From an uncultured Pseudomonadota bacterium (lineage in GTDB: Bacteria; Bdellovibrionota_B; Oligoflexia; Oligoflexales; CAIMVM01): a DNA stretch of 44,748 nucleotides. Under the pieces are notes generated by a model that was not told the origin of the DNA, did no database searches, and saw only the letters and a list, made by a program, of their open reading frames with translations. The stretch covers positions 1 through 44,748 of the forward strand of contig CAIMVM010000180.1 in assembly GCA_903844895.1 (NCBI GenBank), in the 5' to 3' direction. This document shows, in pieces, positions 1 through 7,090 of this stretch (within the stretch, counting starts at the first letter, position 1; each line of letters opens with the position of its first letter). The position numbers and the translations under genes were made by a program.

Positions 1-587
1 AAGGCGCCATTGTTGAGAGCTTCATTGTTGACAAATAGCTCTTGTACAAACCTTAAATTAGACAGGGTATATTCATGGGCACAGTAAATAAGAGTGTCTT
101 CTGGAAGTGAGCGAATCCATTTCAGGCTTTCCCACATTTGCGCTGCTGTTCCACCGAGTAGTCGTCCACAGCCTAAAGCAAATAACGTGTCGCCTACAAA
201 AGCTTTTTTTTGGTCTTTGAACCAATAGCAAATGTGTCCTTCTGTGTGTCCGGGAATTGCCTTAATGCATCCTTTTATCGAGCCAATTTCGATAGTATCT
301 CCATCTTGAAGCCAGTGGTCAACATCTGCAATTCGGTTTTGGTCTTTAAAATGCGCATAAACTTTAGAACCAAATTTTGCTTTAAGTTTCCGAACTCCAC
401 CAATATGATCGGGGTGATGATGAGTAAGAAAGATTTGATCTACTCGTTTTGAATGGCTGGCGCACCAACGATCGACTTCACGGAAGGAGCCAGGATCGAT
501 AACGGAAATATGATTTTGAGTCTGTGTCTGGTCTTCTAAAATCCAAAAATAATTGTCTTCAAAAGCTTCAATGGGAGTAGTCAGCAT
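1..587 (-). CDS. gloB: Hydroxyacylglutathione hydrolase (glyoxalase II), 3' end outside window
   Basis: Metallo-beta-lactamase-fold thioesterase that hydrolyses S-D-lactoylglutathione to lactate and glutathione, the second step of methylglyoxal detoxification in the cytosol. The minus strand reads an uninterrupted frame from ATG at 587 to the window edge (195 codons). It begins MLTTPIEAFEDNYFWILED and carries the zinc motif THHHPDHIGG, then GHTEGHICYW, GDTLFALGCGRL and the YCAHEYT segment, all in glyoxalase II order. The family is about 250 residues, so roughly 55 C-terminal residues lie outside. It is followed upstream by plsC and the CoaBC-like gene on the same strand with short spacers, so it may be the last gene of that operon. 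Assignment to glyoxalase II rather than another lactamase-fold hydrolase rests on the GCGR and AHEYT segments. Confidence 0.9.
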   Translation of the reverse strand, partial: MLTTPIEAFEDNYFWILEDQTQTQNHISVIDPGSFREVDRWCASHSKRVDQIFLTHHHPDHIGGVRKLKAKFGSKVYAHFKDQNRIADVDHWLQDGDTIEIGSIKGCIKAIPGHTEGHICYWFKDQKKAFVGDTLFALGCGRLLGGTAAQMWESLKWIRSLPEDTLIYCAHEYTLSNLRFVQELFVNNEALNNGA

Positions 588-604
588 CTTTAAGTCCTAT
601 TCCA

Positions 605-1342
605 CTAAACCTCAATGCGAGCGCTAGCTTTTGCGTTTATGATGTAATCCCTGGTTCTAGCTGCCCAATCATCAAGGTCTTCCCCCGGCAGGCATGGAAA
701 AGGTTTAAGAATCATAACCTCTACATCTGATTTTCCTGGAGTAATTTCGCCTTTAACCAGCAGCTCCCTTGTTCCTTTAAGGCATATGGGCAGAATCACC
801 GAGTCGGTGTCTTGGGCCAATTTAAAAGCGCCAACCTTAAAAGGAAGGACCTCGCCGGTGGAAGAGCGAGTACCCTCAGCAAAAAAAAGCATGGGCGTTC
901 CTTCATTTACGACTCGTCGACATTCCTTCAAGGCTGCTACTTGACTTCTCCTGTTTCCTCTGTCAACTCCGATATAGCCAGCCCCTTGCATGGCCTGGCC
1001 AATTAAGGGAACCTTAAACATGGAAGATTTTGAAAGATAGCGAAACTGGATTCCTAGAAGCAGAATCACAAAAATATCGGTAATGCTTTCATGGTTGGCT
1101 ACCATGACAATTTTTTTACCCGCGGGTATATTTTCCATTCCGGATACCCGTGCGTGCCAACCCGGTATCAACCAAAGTATGGCCTTTGCCCAATAGATTG
1201 CTATTTTATGACCTGCATCATGACCAGCCTTTTCTCCTTTGAATTGCCTTACAATAAAGTTAGCAATCACAACTGTGGAGCAGAAGATGGTGCAGCAAGT
1301 AAATAAAACAATAACGAGCCAAATAGCGGAAATTTTCTTCAT
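605..1342 (-). CDS. plsC: 1-acyl-sn-glycerol-3-phosphate acyltransferase (PlsC family)
   Basis: Membrane-bound acyltransferase that adds an acyl chain to lysophosphatidic acid to make phosphatidic acid in phospholipid synthesis. The 245-residue product has a hydrophobic N-terminus (about residues 5-30). It has the catalytic NHESITD motif (HX4D), the FAEGTRS substrate motif and the following PFKVGAFKLA segment, in the family's order and at its usual length. I chose ATG at 1342 over an in-frame GTG at 1354: AGGTGAG lies 7 bases upstream of the ATG, and the GTG start would overlap the preceding CoaBC-like stop. With the ATG, the two genes are separated by a single base, so they are almost certainly cotranscribed. 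PlsC paralogues can differ in acyl acceptor, so the exact substrate is inferred. Confidence 0.88.
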   Translation of the reverse strand: MKKISAIWLVIVLFTCCTIFCSTVVIANFIVRQFKGEKAGHDAGHKIAIYWAKAILWLIPGWHARVSGMENIPAGKKIVMVANHESITDIFVILLLGIQFRYLSKSSMFKVPLIGQAMQGAGYIGVDRGNRRSQVAALKECRRVVNEGTPMLFFAEGTRSSTGEVLPFKVGAFKLAQDTDSVILPICLKGTRELLVKGEITPGKSDVEVMILKPFPCLPGEDLDDWAARTRDYIINAKASARIEV

Positions 1343-1343
1343 G

Positions 1344-2501
1344 TCAGGTCTCACCTAAAATTTTTGTGAATTTAAGTGCAACTTCAGATTTCGAATTAAG
1401 GTTCCAGGACTCATTCTGCGAAAAAAGAGTTCCATGGTGTTCTGTGGAGCTCACTGCTGATATCCGATTCGTAAACAAATAGTCCAGTGAGTACTTATTC
1501 AAATATTCTTTTGACTTCATTTCAAGATCTGAGCCCTCAGGTTCTAACTTAAATGCAATTCTTTTTTTCCCGTTAGGCGCAATTTGAGACAAAATCTTAG
1601 AAGTTGGGATCAATTCTATATTTTTTCCGGAGGTTCCAGAGCGCATTTTTCCTGAAATTCGCTCTTTTGGTACATAGTCAAGTACGGCGGCCGCCATAAT
1701 AAGATGGGGTGTTCTAGTCTTCGTGATGGTTTGAATAGCTTCAAGCATCTCTATATGAGTTTCTACATGCGTCAACGTATGAAAAACTTTTGGCTTAATA
1801 TTGGAAGGTCCGCAGATACAGTAGACGGAGAAGCCGTGACGATAGAGCTCTGTCACAATGGCGCTTCCAAGAGCTCCGCTAGAGTAATTTGAAAGATATC
1901 TCACATCATCCAAATAGGCTTTTGTAGGGCCCATGGTCACTAATACTTCACTCGTATTTTTACAAATTTCATGGGAAATTCGATCAGCTGCCTCGTCAGG
2001 GTCGGGGATTTTTCTTTTGCCTTCTTCTCTACGTGGTTCTAGGAAAGTCATCCACTTTTGCGAAGTTTCCAAGTTTTTTTGGGTCGCAGCACTGTTCCAA
2101 AGGGAGTCATGCATGGCTGGAAAGGCAATTATTTTTTTGCCTTGTCCTATGGCGGACTGAACGAGCGCGGAGGCTGGGTCATTGCAAATGCCCAAAGCAA
2201 TCTTTGCCATAAAATCGGCTGTTATGGGCGCGATGACTATGGCGTCGGACGTAGCAAGATGAGTCGAAAGTCCTGTAAAAGAATCTACAACGGGCTTTGC
2301 GGCCGCCCACTCTAGAGCCATCTTTGTTACAAACATGGCCCCTCCCTCTGTTTGAAAGGGGCGGACTTCGGCGCCTAAGCGCCTTAGGGCTCGGATGAGT
2401 TTGGGTGATTCTATAGAAGCGATGGAGCCACAAACAATAAAGTCTATATTTTTGTCGGAGAGGCACGTAGAAATTTGGTCAACTGTCAAGTCGGTCTGCA
2501 T
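1344..2501 (-). CDS. coaBC: Divergent bifunctional phosphopantothenoylcysteine decarboxylase / phosphopantothenate-cysteine ligase (CoaBC-like)
   Basis: CoaBC makes 4'-phosphopantetheine from phosphopantothenate and cysteine in CoA synthesis. The product (385 residues) has an N-terminal flavoprotein domain (CGSIASIESPKLIRALRR, then STHLATSDAIVIAP with the expected His). A C-terminal ligase-like domain follows (TMGPTKAYLDDVRYLSNYSS, AAAVLDYVP, IPTSKIL). It departs from the family: the substrate clamp PAMN reads PAMH (AFPAMHDSLW), and the segment that normally holds the catalytic Cys of the decarboxylase (ACGEVGxGR in other members) reads EPRREEGKRKIP without Cys. The ligase half also lacks the usual GFAAET (here IAFKLEP). 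ATG at 2501 is chosen because GGAG lies 6 bases upstream; a TTG at 2519 has no such site. It could be a functional variant or a repurposed paralogue. Confidence 0.75.
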   Translation of the reverse strand: MQTDLTVDQISTCLSDKNIDFIVCGSIASIESPKLIRALRRLGAEVRPFQTEGGAMFVTKMALEWAAAKPVVDSFTGLSTHLATSDAIVIAPITADFMAKIALGICNDPASALVQSAIGQGKKIIAFPAMHDSLWNSAATQKNLETSQKWMTFLEPRREEGKRKIPDPDEAADRISHEICKNTSEVLVTMGPTKAYLDDVRYLSNYSSGALGSAIVTELYRHGFSVYCICGPSNIKPKVFHTLTHVETHIEMLEAIQTITKTRTPHLIMAAAVLDYVPKERISGKMRSGTSGKNIELIPTSKILSQIAPNGKKRIAFKLEPEGSDLEMKSKEYLNKYSLDYLFTNRISAVSSTEHHGTLFSQNESWNLNSKSEVALKFTKILGET

Positions 2502-2551
2502 TCTAAACTCCAACCGCAATATCTATTTTTTAATTTTGGGCTTTAATAAAT

Positions 2552-2583
2552 AAAAAACCAAGCTCAGATTTGACTTTGCTTGG
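2552..2583 (-). terminator. Rho-independent terminator of the 54-residue basic protein gene
   Basis: Read on the minus strand, CCAAGC and GCTTGG pair around a 14-base loop and are followed directly by six T residues. It lies 85 bases past the stop of the small basic protein gene and just upstream of the CoaBC-like gene, so it separates the two units. The stem is short, so strength is uncertain. Confidence 0.5.
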
Positions 2584-2668
2584 CTATATTATCCCAACTG
2601 TTATGTGGGTTCAAAGAAATCTAAATTAATTTCGGCTGCAGCAATTCCCGAGATTTCAGCTTAGGAGA

Positions 2669-2833
2669 TTATTTGTTGGCAGCGATCTGAGCTCTTTCGT
2701 TAGCATTTGGCATGTTTAATGGCAAACGCGCTGCTGTTGATCCGTGGTTAGCAGCAAGGGCTTTGCGTGCTCTGCCGGCACGTGCTTTATTCATGATTCT
2801 GCGTACTTTTACTTTTTTTGTTGGTGAAGCCAT
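2669..2833 (-). CDS. Small basic protein (54 residues), possibly RNA- or ribosome-associated
   Basis: The product begins MASPTKKVKVRRIMNKARAG and ends PNANERAQIAANK. Its first half is dominated by Lys and Arg (NKARAGRARK), followed by a GSTAARLPLNMPNA segment. A strong ribosome binding site (GAGGA, 7 bases before ATG at 2833) and a downstream terminator make it a convincing gene although it is very short. Small proteins with a comparable basic core followed by a Gly-Ser/Thr-Thr turn occur in deltaproteobacteria-like genomes, and I suspect an RNA-binding or ribosome-associated role from composition alone. No family name can be given. It is monocistronic and divergent from the exported protein at 3006. 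Confidence 0.75.
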   Translation of the reverse strand: MASPTKKVKVRRIMNKARAGRARKALAANHGSTAARLPLNMPNANERAQIAANK

Positions 2834-3005
2834 GTCTTAATCCTCGAAAATGGTCTTGAGTCGCGGCATACTAAGCGAAATATCCAATGGTTTCAATTAA
2901 AAAACGGGGGTAATGTAGAAATTTTAGAAATTCCTAGAAGTTGGTTTCAATTTATCAGATTTATTGGCAAAATCAGCCTCTAACTATCTCAATTATGAGG
3001 CTTGA

Positions 3006-3728
3006 ATGTTAAAGAAATCACTTATTGGCTGCCTAGCTGTCTTACCTATTTCTGCTTTTTCGGCAGAGCGCAGCGATAACTCTACCTATTCCTCAGAGAA
3101 TTCGGAATATCAGGCTCCTAAAACCCCCGAACTTTACGACTCTTCTAAGCCCAAAGGAATGCCGATAACGTTTCCTTCCGCTGCAACTCTAGGCGCTTTT
3201 GTCGGCTTTGGACAAAGTAAGTCTGGACAATCAGAGGAAAACCCAAAAGTGGCATGGTTTACTGGGGCGTCCTTTAATTACCTAAAAGGAACGAGCACTT
3301 GGAGTCGGGTCGAGTTTGGTGCAGATCTTTTTAAGGGCTCTGTCGGGCATTCTGCTGCAACGATTCCAGTAAATGTAGGGTTTGTCGCCCACGCTGGCTA
3401 TGGTTATTCCCTTGGGGGAGATCTATTTGGTACGGTTCAAGTAGGGGCTGGCCTAGCAAACGTCGGATATGACGGAAAGTATGAAGGTAACGACGTTGAG
3501 CTTTCAGGCTCAGAGGCAGCTACTGTGCTTCAGTTCGGCTGGCACATGGCTCTCCCGGTAGGATCAAATTATGGATTTACTGCTGGTCTTGATGTGACCA
3601 AGATTGACTTTACAGTGGGAGATGTGGATTTGGTTCAAAATAGTGGAAGCAAAATCAAAACTGATATTAATAAGCGCGAAAGCCTTACCATTCCAAGCCT
3701 TCAACTTGGGTTCAGAGTTGCTCTCTAA
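3006..3728 (+). CDS. Exported outer-membrane beta-barrel-like protein
   Basis: A 240-residue product with a signal peptide (MLKKSLIGCLAVLPISAFSA, cleavage expected after residue 20). A polar Ser/Tyr/Pro-rich linker (about 21-55) precedes a region of alternating Gly- and aromatic-rich segments typical of outer-membrane beta strands. It ends in SLQLGFRVAL, which resembles a barrel C-terminal strand. GAGG lies 5 bases before ATG. Repeated Gly-x-Gly and Val-Gly patterns (GTVQVGAGLANVGY, FGWHMALPVGSNYGFTAGLD) support a barrel, but I do not recognise a named family. Its 3' side carries competing inverted repeats and a terminator. A role as porin or surface protein is inferred. Confidence 0.8.
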   Translation: MLKKSLIGCLAVLPISAFSAERSDNSTYSSENSEYQAPKTPELYDSSKPKGMPITFPSAATLGAFVGFGQSKSGQSEENPKVAWFTGASFNYLKGTSTWSRVEFGADLFKGSVGHSAATIPVNVGFVAHAGYGYSLGGDLFGTVQVGAGLANVGYDGKYEGNDVELSGSEAATVLQFGWHMALPVGSNYGFTAGLDVTKIDFTVGDVDLVQNSGSKIKTDINKRESLTIPSLQLGFRVAL

Positions 3729-3750
3729 TTTAAAAAGATACTTTTTTAGC

Positions 3751-3791
3751 AAGCTGGCTTGTGTCTTGGGTTAGTGCCAGCTTAACCTAAG
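3751..3791 (+). other. Overlapping, mutually exclusive inverted repeats
   Basis: AAGCTGGC at 3751-3758 can pair with GCCAGCTT at 3776-3783, while CTTGGGTTA at 3765-3773 can pair (one mismatch) with TAACCTAAG at 3783-3791. The second repeat lies partly inside the loop of the first and they share base 3783, so only one can form at a time. They lie between the stop of the barrel gene and a possible short ORF. This layout resembles a switchable leader, but it could also be ordinary 3' mRNA structure. Confidence 0.35.
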
Positions 3792-3803
3792 AAGGAATTA
3801 TCT

Positions 3804-3914
3804 ATGATTTGTTCAAAATGGGTCGCAACGTTCGGCCCATTTTCGTTTTTACATTTCGTTCCAAGAGGCGGCCGTGCGCTGCCAGGTGAATGTAGCTATA
3901 GCTTTGGATGCTAA
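3804..3914 (+). CDS. Possible short ORF (36 residues), doubtful
   Basis: ATG at 3804 is preceded by GAAGGA at a 7-base spacing and opens a frame beginning MICSKWVATFGPFSFLHF and ending GECSYSFGC, with three Cys. A good ribosome binding site is the only support. A strong hairpin with T-run (3815-3848) lies inside the frame and would end transcription before the stop codon. The last bases overlap the convergent acetyltransferase gene. I recognise no family. It may be a leader peptide or a chance frame in the 3' region of the barrel mRNA. Confidence 0.2.
   Translation: MICSKWVATFGPFSFLHFVPRGGRALPGECSYSFGC
3815..3848 (+). terminator. Rho-independent terminator after the barrel gene
   Basis: AAAATGGG and CCCATTTT form an 8-bp stem around a 13-base loop, followed by CG and five T residues. 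It lies about 90 bases past the stop codon of the exported barrel gene. Confidence 0.65.
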
Positions 3915-4405
3915 AGATTTTCTAAAATATAATATCCGGGCACATCCTCAATGATCATACTTCCATCTTTGCGCTTTCCTAGAACCGGCCGGAATCCTTT
4001 TCTTTGAAAAAGTCTTTGGGCTCCTGACATAGTGGGAGTTGTTTCCAAATATAGAGTCTTATATCCCTGCGATTTAGCAAACTGAATGCACCCATCAATG
4101 AGTTGAGCCCCAATTCCTTGTTTTCGGTAGCTTGCATCAACCACGATATCTCTTAGCTCAGCGATCCCTTCGCTTGTGGACAGACCATGAAGGGGACCCA
4201 CGCCAGCTGCTCCTACTAATTTCGTTTTGTTTTTAGCAATCAGCATAGTGCTTCCAGGCAAGCTGTATATGTTAAAAAGTTTTTCAAGCCTTCTCAAAGT
4301 AGCAGCAGCTACCGTGCCTTCGGAATACTGAAGCATAGCCGTTCGAATAAGCTCTTGGATATCTTCTTCTTCGGTGAGTATTAGAGGCGTGATAGATATC
4401 TGCAA
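3911..4405 (-). CDS. GNAT-family N-acetyltransferase
   Basis: The 164-residue product has the GNAT fold: strand segment LRDIVVDASYRKQGIGAQLI with the acetyl-CoA pyrophosphate-binding Q/RxxGxG/A loop (RKQGIG), then YLETTPTMSGAQRLFQRKGFRPV, where the last helix closes the acetyl-CoA site. The N-acetyltransferase usually moves acetyl from acetyl-CoA to an amine; the substrate cannot be told. It most resembles the ArgA/PhnO-like single-domain enzymes. I place the start at TTG 4405 because AGGAG sits exactly 7 bases upstream. A longer GTG start at 4459 would run into the promoter of the divergent gene at 4539. It is convergent with the barrel gene. Confidence 0.8.
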   Translation of the reverse strand: MQISITPLILTEEEDIQELIRTAMLQYSEGTVAAATLRRLEKLFNIYSLPGSTMLIAKNKTKLVGAAGVGPLHGLSTSEGIAELRDIVVDASYRKQGIGAQLIDGCIQFAKSQGYKTLYLETTPTMSGAQRLFQRKGFRPVLGKRKDGSMIIEDVPGYYILENL

Positions 4406-4480
4406 TCGAGGTCTCCTGATCGTTAGGTTTAATTTATATAATTTTGGACAGTATGTCACCTCATCCTTTTCACTTGTCGG

Positions 4481-4507
4481 TTGTTCTTTAATTGAACTTG
4501 GTATACT
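4481..4507 (+). promoter_or_regulatory. Candidate promoter of the second exported protein
   Basis: TATACT at 4502-4507 is a good -10 element, 31 bases ahead of the chosen start. The best -35-like match is TTGTTC at 4481-4486 with a short 15-base spacer, so only the -10 is convincing. Confidence 0.35.
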
Positions 4508-4538
4508 CTCTAGCCAGAAAATTATGGGAGATATTTTG

Positions 4539-5126
4539 ATGCTGCGTAAGTCTATAGCCCTAGCTTTTTTATTCGTAAGCTCTATTTCTGTTGCTGCAGA
4601 AGTCAGCTTATTGTCGGGCGGGTACTCATCTATAAAAAAGGGCTCTGAAAAGTCCAGCGCATTTGAACTAGGTGGCAGATACCATGAAGCTTACGATCAA
4701 AACATTGAGCTCTATTATTTGTTAGGTTTAATCTTTCGCAACTATTCAGAAGGTGGGGATAGTAATGGGATTGAAATTGGCGGAGGTGCTAGGTATTACG
4801 GAACTCCCTTCTCACCACAAATAAAGCCCTTTGTCGCTCTTCAGGCTTGGTATAAGAATGACGAGCAAAAGCTTTTCCAAACCAAAGAAAGTGGACTTTA
4901 TTACAGTGGGATTTTAGGGTTTAGATTTGGATTTAATGAGAAAGTGTTTTTTGATCTTGAGGGCAATTTGTTTGAAAGTGCTCTAGCATCCTCTAAAAAA
5001 GAGACCAAGAGTACTTCGGCTACTCAAACAGAGGAAACGGAAACTACAACGTCTCAGCTTCGGGCTTCTTCAAGAAATGACAATTTCTTTAGCAGTCTAA
5101 AAGTTGGTGTGGGGATGGCACTCTAG
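4539..5126 (+). CDS. Exported beta-barrel-like protein
   Basis: The 195-residue product has a signal peptide (MLRKSIALAFLFVSSISVAA) followed by repeated amphipathic strands rich in Gly and Tyr (GLIFRNYSEGGDSNGIEIGG, ARYYGTPF, SGILGFRFGF). A Ser/Thr/Glu-rich loop (about residues 150-175, several TE and TS pairs) follows, and a C-terminal strand SSLKVGVGMAL. This is the pattern of small outer-membrane barrel proteins. ATG at 4539 follows GGGAG with an 8-base gap; an upstream ATG at 4524 overlaps this site and is less likely. It resembles the protein at 3006 in architecture (similar C-terminal strand) but not visibly in sequence. Function unknown. Confidence 0.75.
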   Translation: MLRKSIALAFLFVSSISVAAEVSLLSGGYSSIKKGSEKSSAFELGGRYHEAYDQNIELYYLLGLIFRNYSEGGDSNGIEIGGGARYYGTPFSPQIKPFVALQAWYKNDEQKLFQTKESGLYYSGILGFRFGFNEKVFFDLEGNLFESALASSKKETKSTSATQTEETETTTSQLRASSRNDNFFSSLKVGVGMAL

Positions 5127-5198
5127 CGTTTTATCTAGAAGTCTTTGTGGTAAAGATTCTAGCCTGATTTAGAAGTTCATGGAAATAAGGGAGTTTAT

Positions 5199-5300
5199 AT
5201 GAAGAGAGCACGTAGGTATCGAGCAAAAAAGAGAAGTCGAGTGGCCCGCAAAAGAAAAATTTCGACTCATGGCAAAAGAAACGGCGGATGGATTAGATAA
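5199..5300 (+). CDS. Tiny, extremely basic protein (33 residues)
   Basis: The product begins MKRARRYRAKKRSRVARKRK and ends ISTHGKRNGGWIR; about half of its residues are Lys or Arg and none is acidic. AAGGGAG lies 5 bases before the ATG at 5199 and a rho-independent terminator follows at 5348, so it is set up as an independent gene. It is about the size of the smallest ribosomal proteins (such as bL36 and Thx) but does not match one I recognise. Likely to bind RNA or DNA, judged only from charge. Confidence 0.65.
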   Translation: MKRARRYRAKKRSRVARKRKISTHGKRNGGWIR

Positions 5301-5347
5301 ACAAAAGAGATTTTTGAATCTCAAAGTTTCATTTGCTTCGATGGATG

Positions 5348-5383
5348 CGAATTCAATAAGTAGCTCTTATTGGATTCGTTTTT
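5348..5383 (+). terminator. Rho-independent terminator after the 33-residue basic protein
   Basis: CGAAT-t-CAATAAG (5348-5360) pairs with CTTATTG-g-ATTCG (5366-5378) around TAGCT, a 12-bp stem with one mismatch, followed by five T residues. It ends directly before the stop codon of the convergent pfkA gene. Confidence 0.75.
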
Positions 5384-6442
5384 CTATCTTCCCAAATGGA
5401 TTCCTATTCTTTCTGCTGATGTAATGTGATCGTCTTGTAATGAGATTTGCTTGCGTTCACCCATTTTTAAACCCTTGTAAGATAGGGCTACGATGCTACT
5501 TCCTTGAAGTGCCAAATAGGTTCCAAAGTTTTGTTTCAGTGCTTCTTCAACAGCTTTTACACCAAACCTAGTGGCTAAAATACGATCATTTGCTGAGGGG
5601 CTTCCGCCTCTTTGAACATGCCCTAAAACGGTTACCCTAGTCTCCATTCCTGTGGCTTTATGTAAGGTTTTCGCAAGTTGATTTCCAACGCCTCCTAAAA
5701 CTTCCTTTTGATCTGCAGACTTCATATAAAATGGCGATTCTCCCTTTCCGCAGGCCCCTTCAGCCACAACTACAACGGAATAGTGAATCCCTCTTTTCTT
5801 TCGAAGGTCAATGGCAGCAGCGATTTTTGAAACTTCAAATTGGATTTCTGGAATCAGGATAACGTTTGCGCCTCCTGCAAGGCCTCCGTGGAGGGCAATA
5901 TAGCCGGAATCTCTGCCCATAACCTCTAATATCATAATGCGGTCATGGGACTCGGCAGTCGACTGGAGTCTTTCGACAGATTCCCTTACGATATCAACAG
6001 CGGAGTCAAAACCGATAGTTTTGTCTGTAGCCGGCAAATCATTGTCAATTGTTTTTGGCACGCCAATCACCGGGAGTCCGGCGTCAGAAAGCAAGGCGGC
6101 AATGGCCTGTGTTCCTTCGCCCCCTATAACTATGAGCACATCGAGTCCCAACAATTTGGCATTTTCAAGTGTGGTCTTGATTCTTTGGTCTCGTTTTGTA
6201 GGATCGCTATAGGGATTACCAGAATTATCGGTACCCAGTATCGTACCTCCACGAGTGAGGATATCGTCCACATGATTCCACAAAAGTGTTTGGTATCGAG
6301 GTGGAGACTCCAAAAGCCCGGTTAAACTATCTCTAATTCCAATGACTTCATGGCCCTGTTGGATGCTTGAAGCTACGATAGCTTTTATGGCAGCGTTTAA
6401 TCCGGGGCAGTCGCCTCCTCCCGTGCAGATTCCAATTTTCAC
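5384..6442 (-). CDS. pfkA: 6-phosphofructokinase
   Basis: Phosphorylates fructose 6-phosphate to the 1,6-bisphosphate in glycolysis. The 352-residue product shows GICTGGGDCPGLNAAIKAIV at the N-terminus. The catalytic loop is PKTIDNDLPATDKTIGFDSA, followed by MGRDSGYIALHGGLAGGAN and LGHVQRGGSPSANDR. The phosphoryl-donor signature reads GGEGT with Lys in PKTIDND, the pattern of actinobacterial-type group III enzymes. This pattern includes both ATP- and pyrophosphate-dependent members, so the donor is not settled. GTG at 6442 overlaps the upstream stop as GTGA, showing translational coupling to the exported protein gene before it. It is convergent with the tiny basic protein gene. Confidence 0.93.
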   Translation of the reverse strand: MKIGICTGGGDCPGLNAAIKAIVASSIQQGHEVIGIRDSLTGLLESPPRYQTLLWNHVDDILTRGGTILGTDNSGNPYSDPTKRDQRIKTTLENAKLLGLDVLIVIGGEGTQAIAALLSDAGLPVIGVPKTIDNDLPATDKTIGFDSAVDIVRESVERLQSTAESHDRIMILEVMGRDSGYIALHGGLAGGANVILIPEIQFEVSKIAAAIDLRKKRGIHYSVVVVAEGACGKGESPFYMKSADQKEVLGGVGNQLAKTLHKATGMETRVTVLGHVQRGGSPSANDRILATRFGVKAVEEALKQNFGTYLALQGSSIVALSYKGLKMGERKQISLQDDHITSAERIGIHLGR

Positions 6443-7020
6443 AGGGGTTTCCCCCGTAATTTTGCAAGTGCTTTTTCATTGAGGAGTCGAATGTCTTTAA
6501 TGAGGGCCTCATGCTTAGGGTATTTAGCCAGCTCAGGGGTGTTAATATATACGGACTTAATCTTAATGGACTGGCCGGTAAATCCTACTTCTTTCTTAAG
6601 GATTACAATTTCCCAATTCAGATTGTCAAAACTGACCGCATCGATATTTTCCAGGGGGAAGTGTCTTTTAATATTAGCTAAGTCAAAGTCGGACTGCGGC
6701 AGCTGAAGGATTTGCATTTTTTCTAAGTCGCCAGCATTAAGGCCAGGATTCGCATAGAGATACCTAATGCTTTTGTCACTCTGCTCCATAAATAAAGCCT
6801 GCCCCTCATGAGACCATCCTCCTGAGCTGAAGAAACCAACAGCCTCCACTGTCTTTGGGTCCTTCTTAAATTGCTCATAAAAAACGGCCTGCCATTCCTT
6901 TTGGATATGGGGCGCTAATACATCTTCAGCCGGAAGAAGTTGAGCTCCCGTTCCTGAGGGAGCAGGGCCGATACATGCCAGCGGGAGTGCAATGGAAAGT
7001 AACAGATACAATAGTCTCAT
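6439..7020 (-). CDS. Exported hypothetical protein coupled to pfkA
   Basis: The 193-residue product starts with a clear signal peptide (MRLLYLLLSIALPLACIGPA). The Cys at residue 16 sits in LPLAC, close to but not a perfect lipobox because Pro is at -3. It may be a lipoprotein or may be cleaved later at GTGA. The mature part is mixed alpha/beta with no motif I recognise; it has a YINTPELAKYPKHEALIKD segment near the end. GGAG lies 7 bases before ATG at 7020, and the gene overlaps pfkA by 4 bases. A link to sugar metabolism is only suggested by this coupling. Confidence 0.75.
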   Translation of the reverse strand: MRLLYLLLSIALPLACIGPAPSGTGAQLLPAEDVLAPHIQKEWQAVFYEQFKKDPKTVEAVGFFSSGGWSHEGQALFMEQSDKSIRYLYANPGLNAGDLEKMQILQLPQSDFDLANIKRHFPLENIDAVSFDNLNWEIVILKKEVGFTGQSIKIKSVYINTPELAKYPKHEALIKDIRLLNEKALAKLRGKPL

Positions 7021-7047
7021 TCTCTATCTCCATGACTTAAGGCGCAC

Positions 7048-7065
7048 AACTATTGTATCATAGTT
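7048..7065. promoter_or_regulatory. Inverted repeat with a -10-like element between divergent genes
   Basis: AACTAT at 7048-7053 and ATAGTT at 7060-7065 are an inverted repeat in the 70-base divergent spacer. Read on the minus strand the interior contains TACAAT, a plausible -10 for the exported-protein/pfkA operon 32 bases downstream. No good -35 is seen. Confidence 0.3.
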
Positions 7066-7090
7066 TTCTATCATTGAGCAGGGATTCCAA

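Noticed and set aside
6439-6442. pfkA starting at a downstream codon
   Set aside because: The GTGA overlap with the upstream stop and the canonical N-terminal sequence support GTG 6442.
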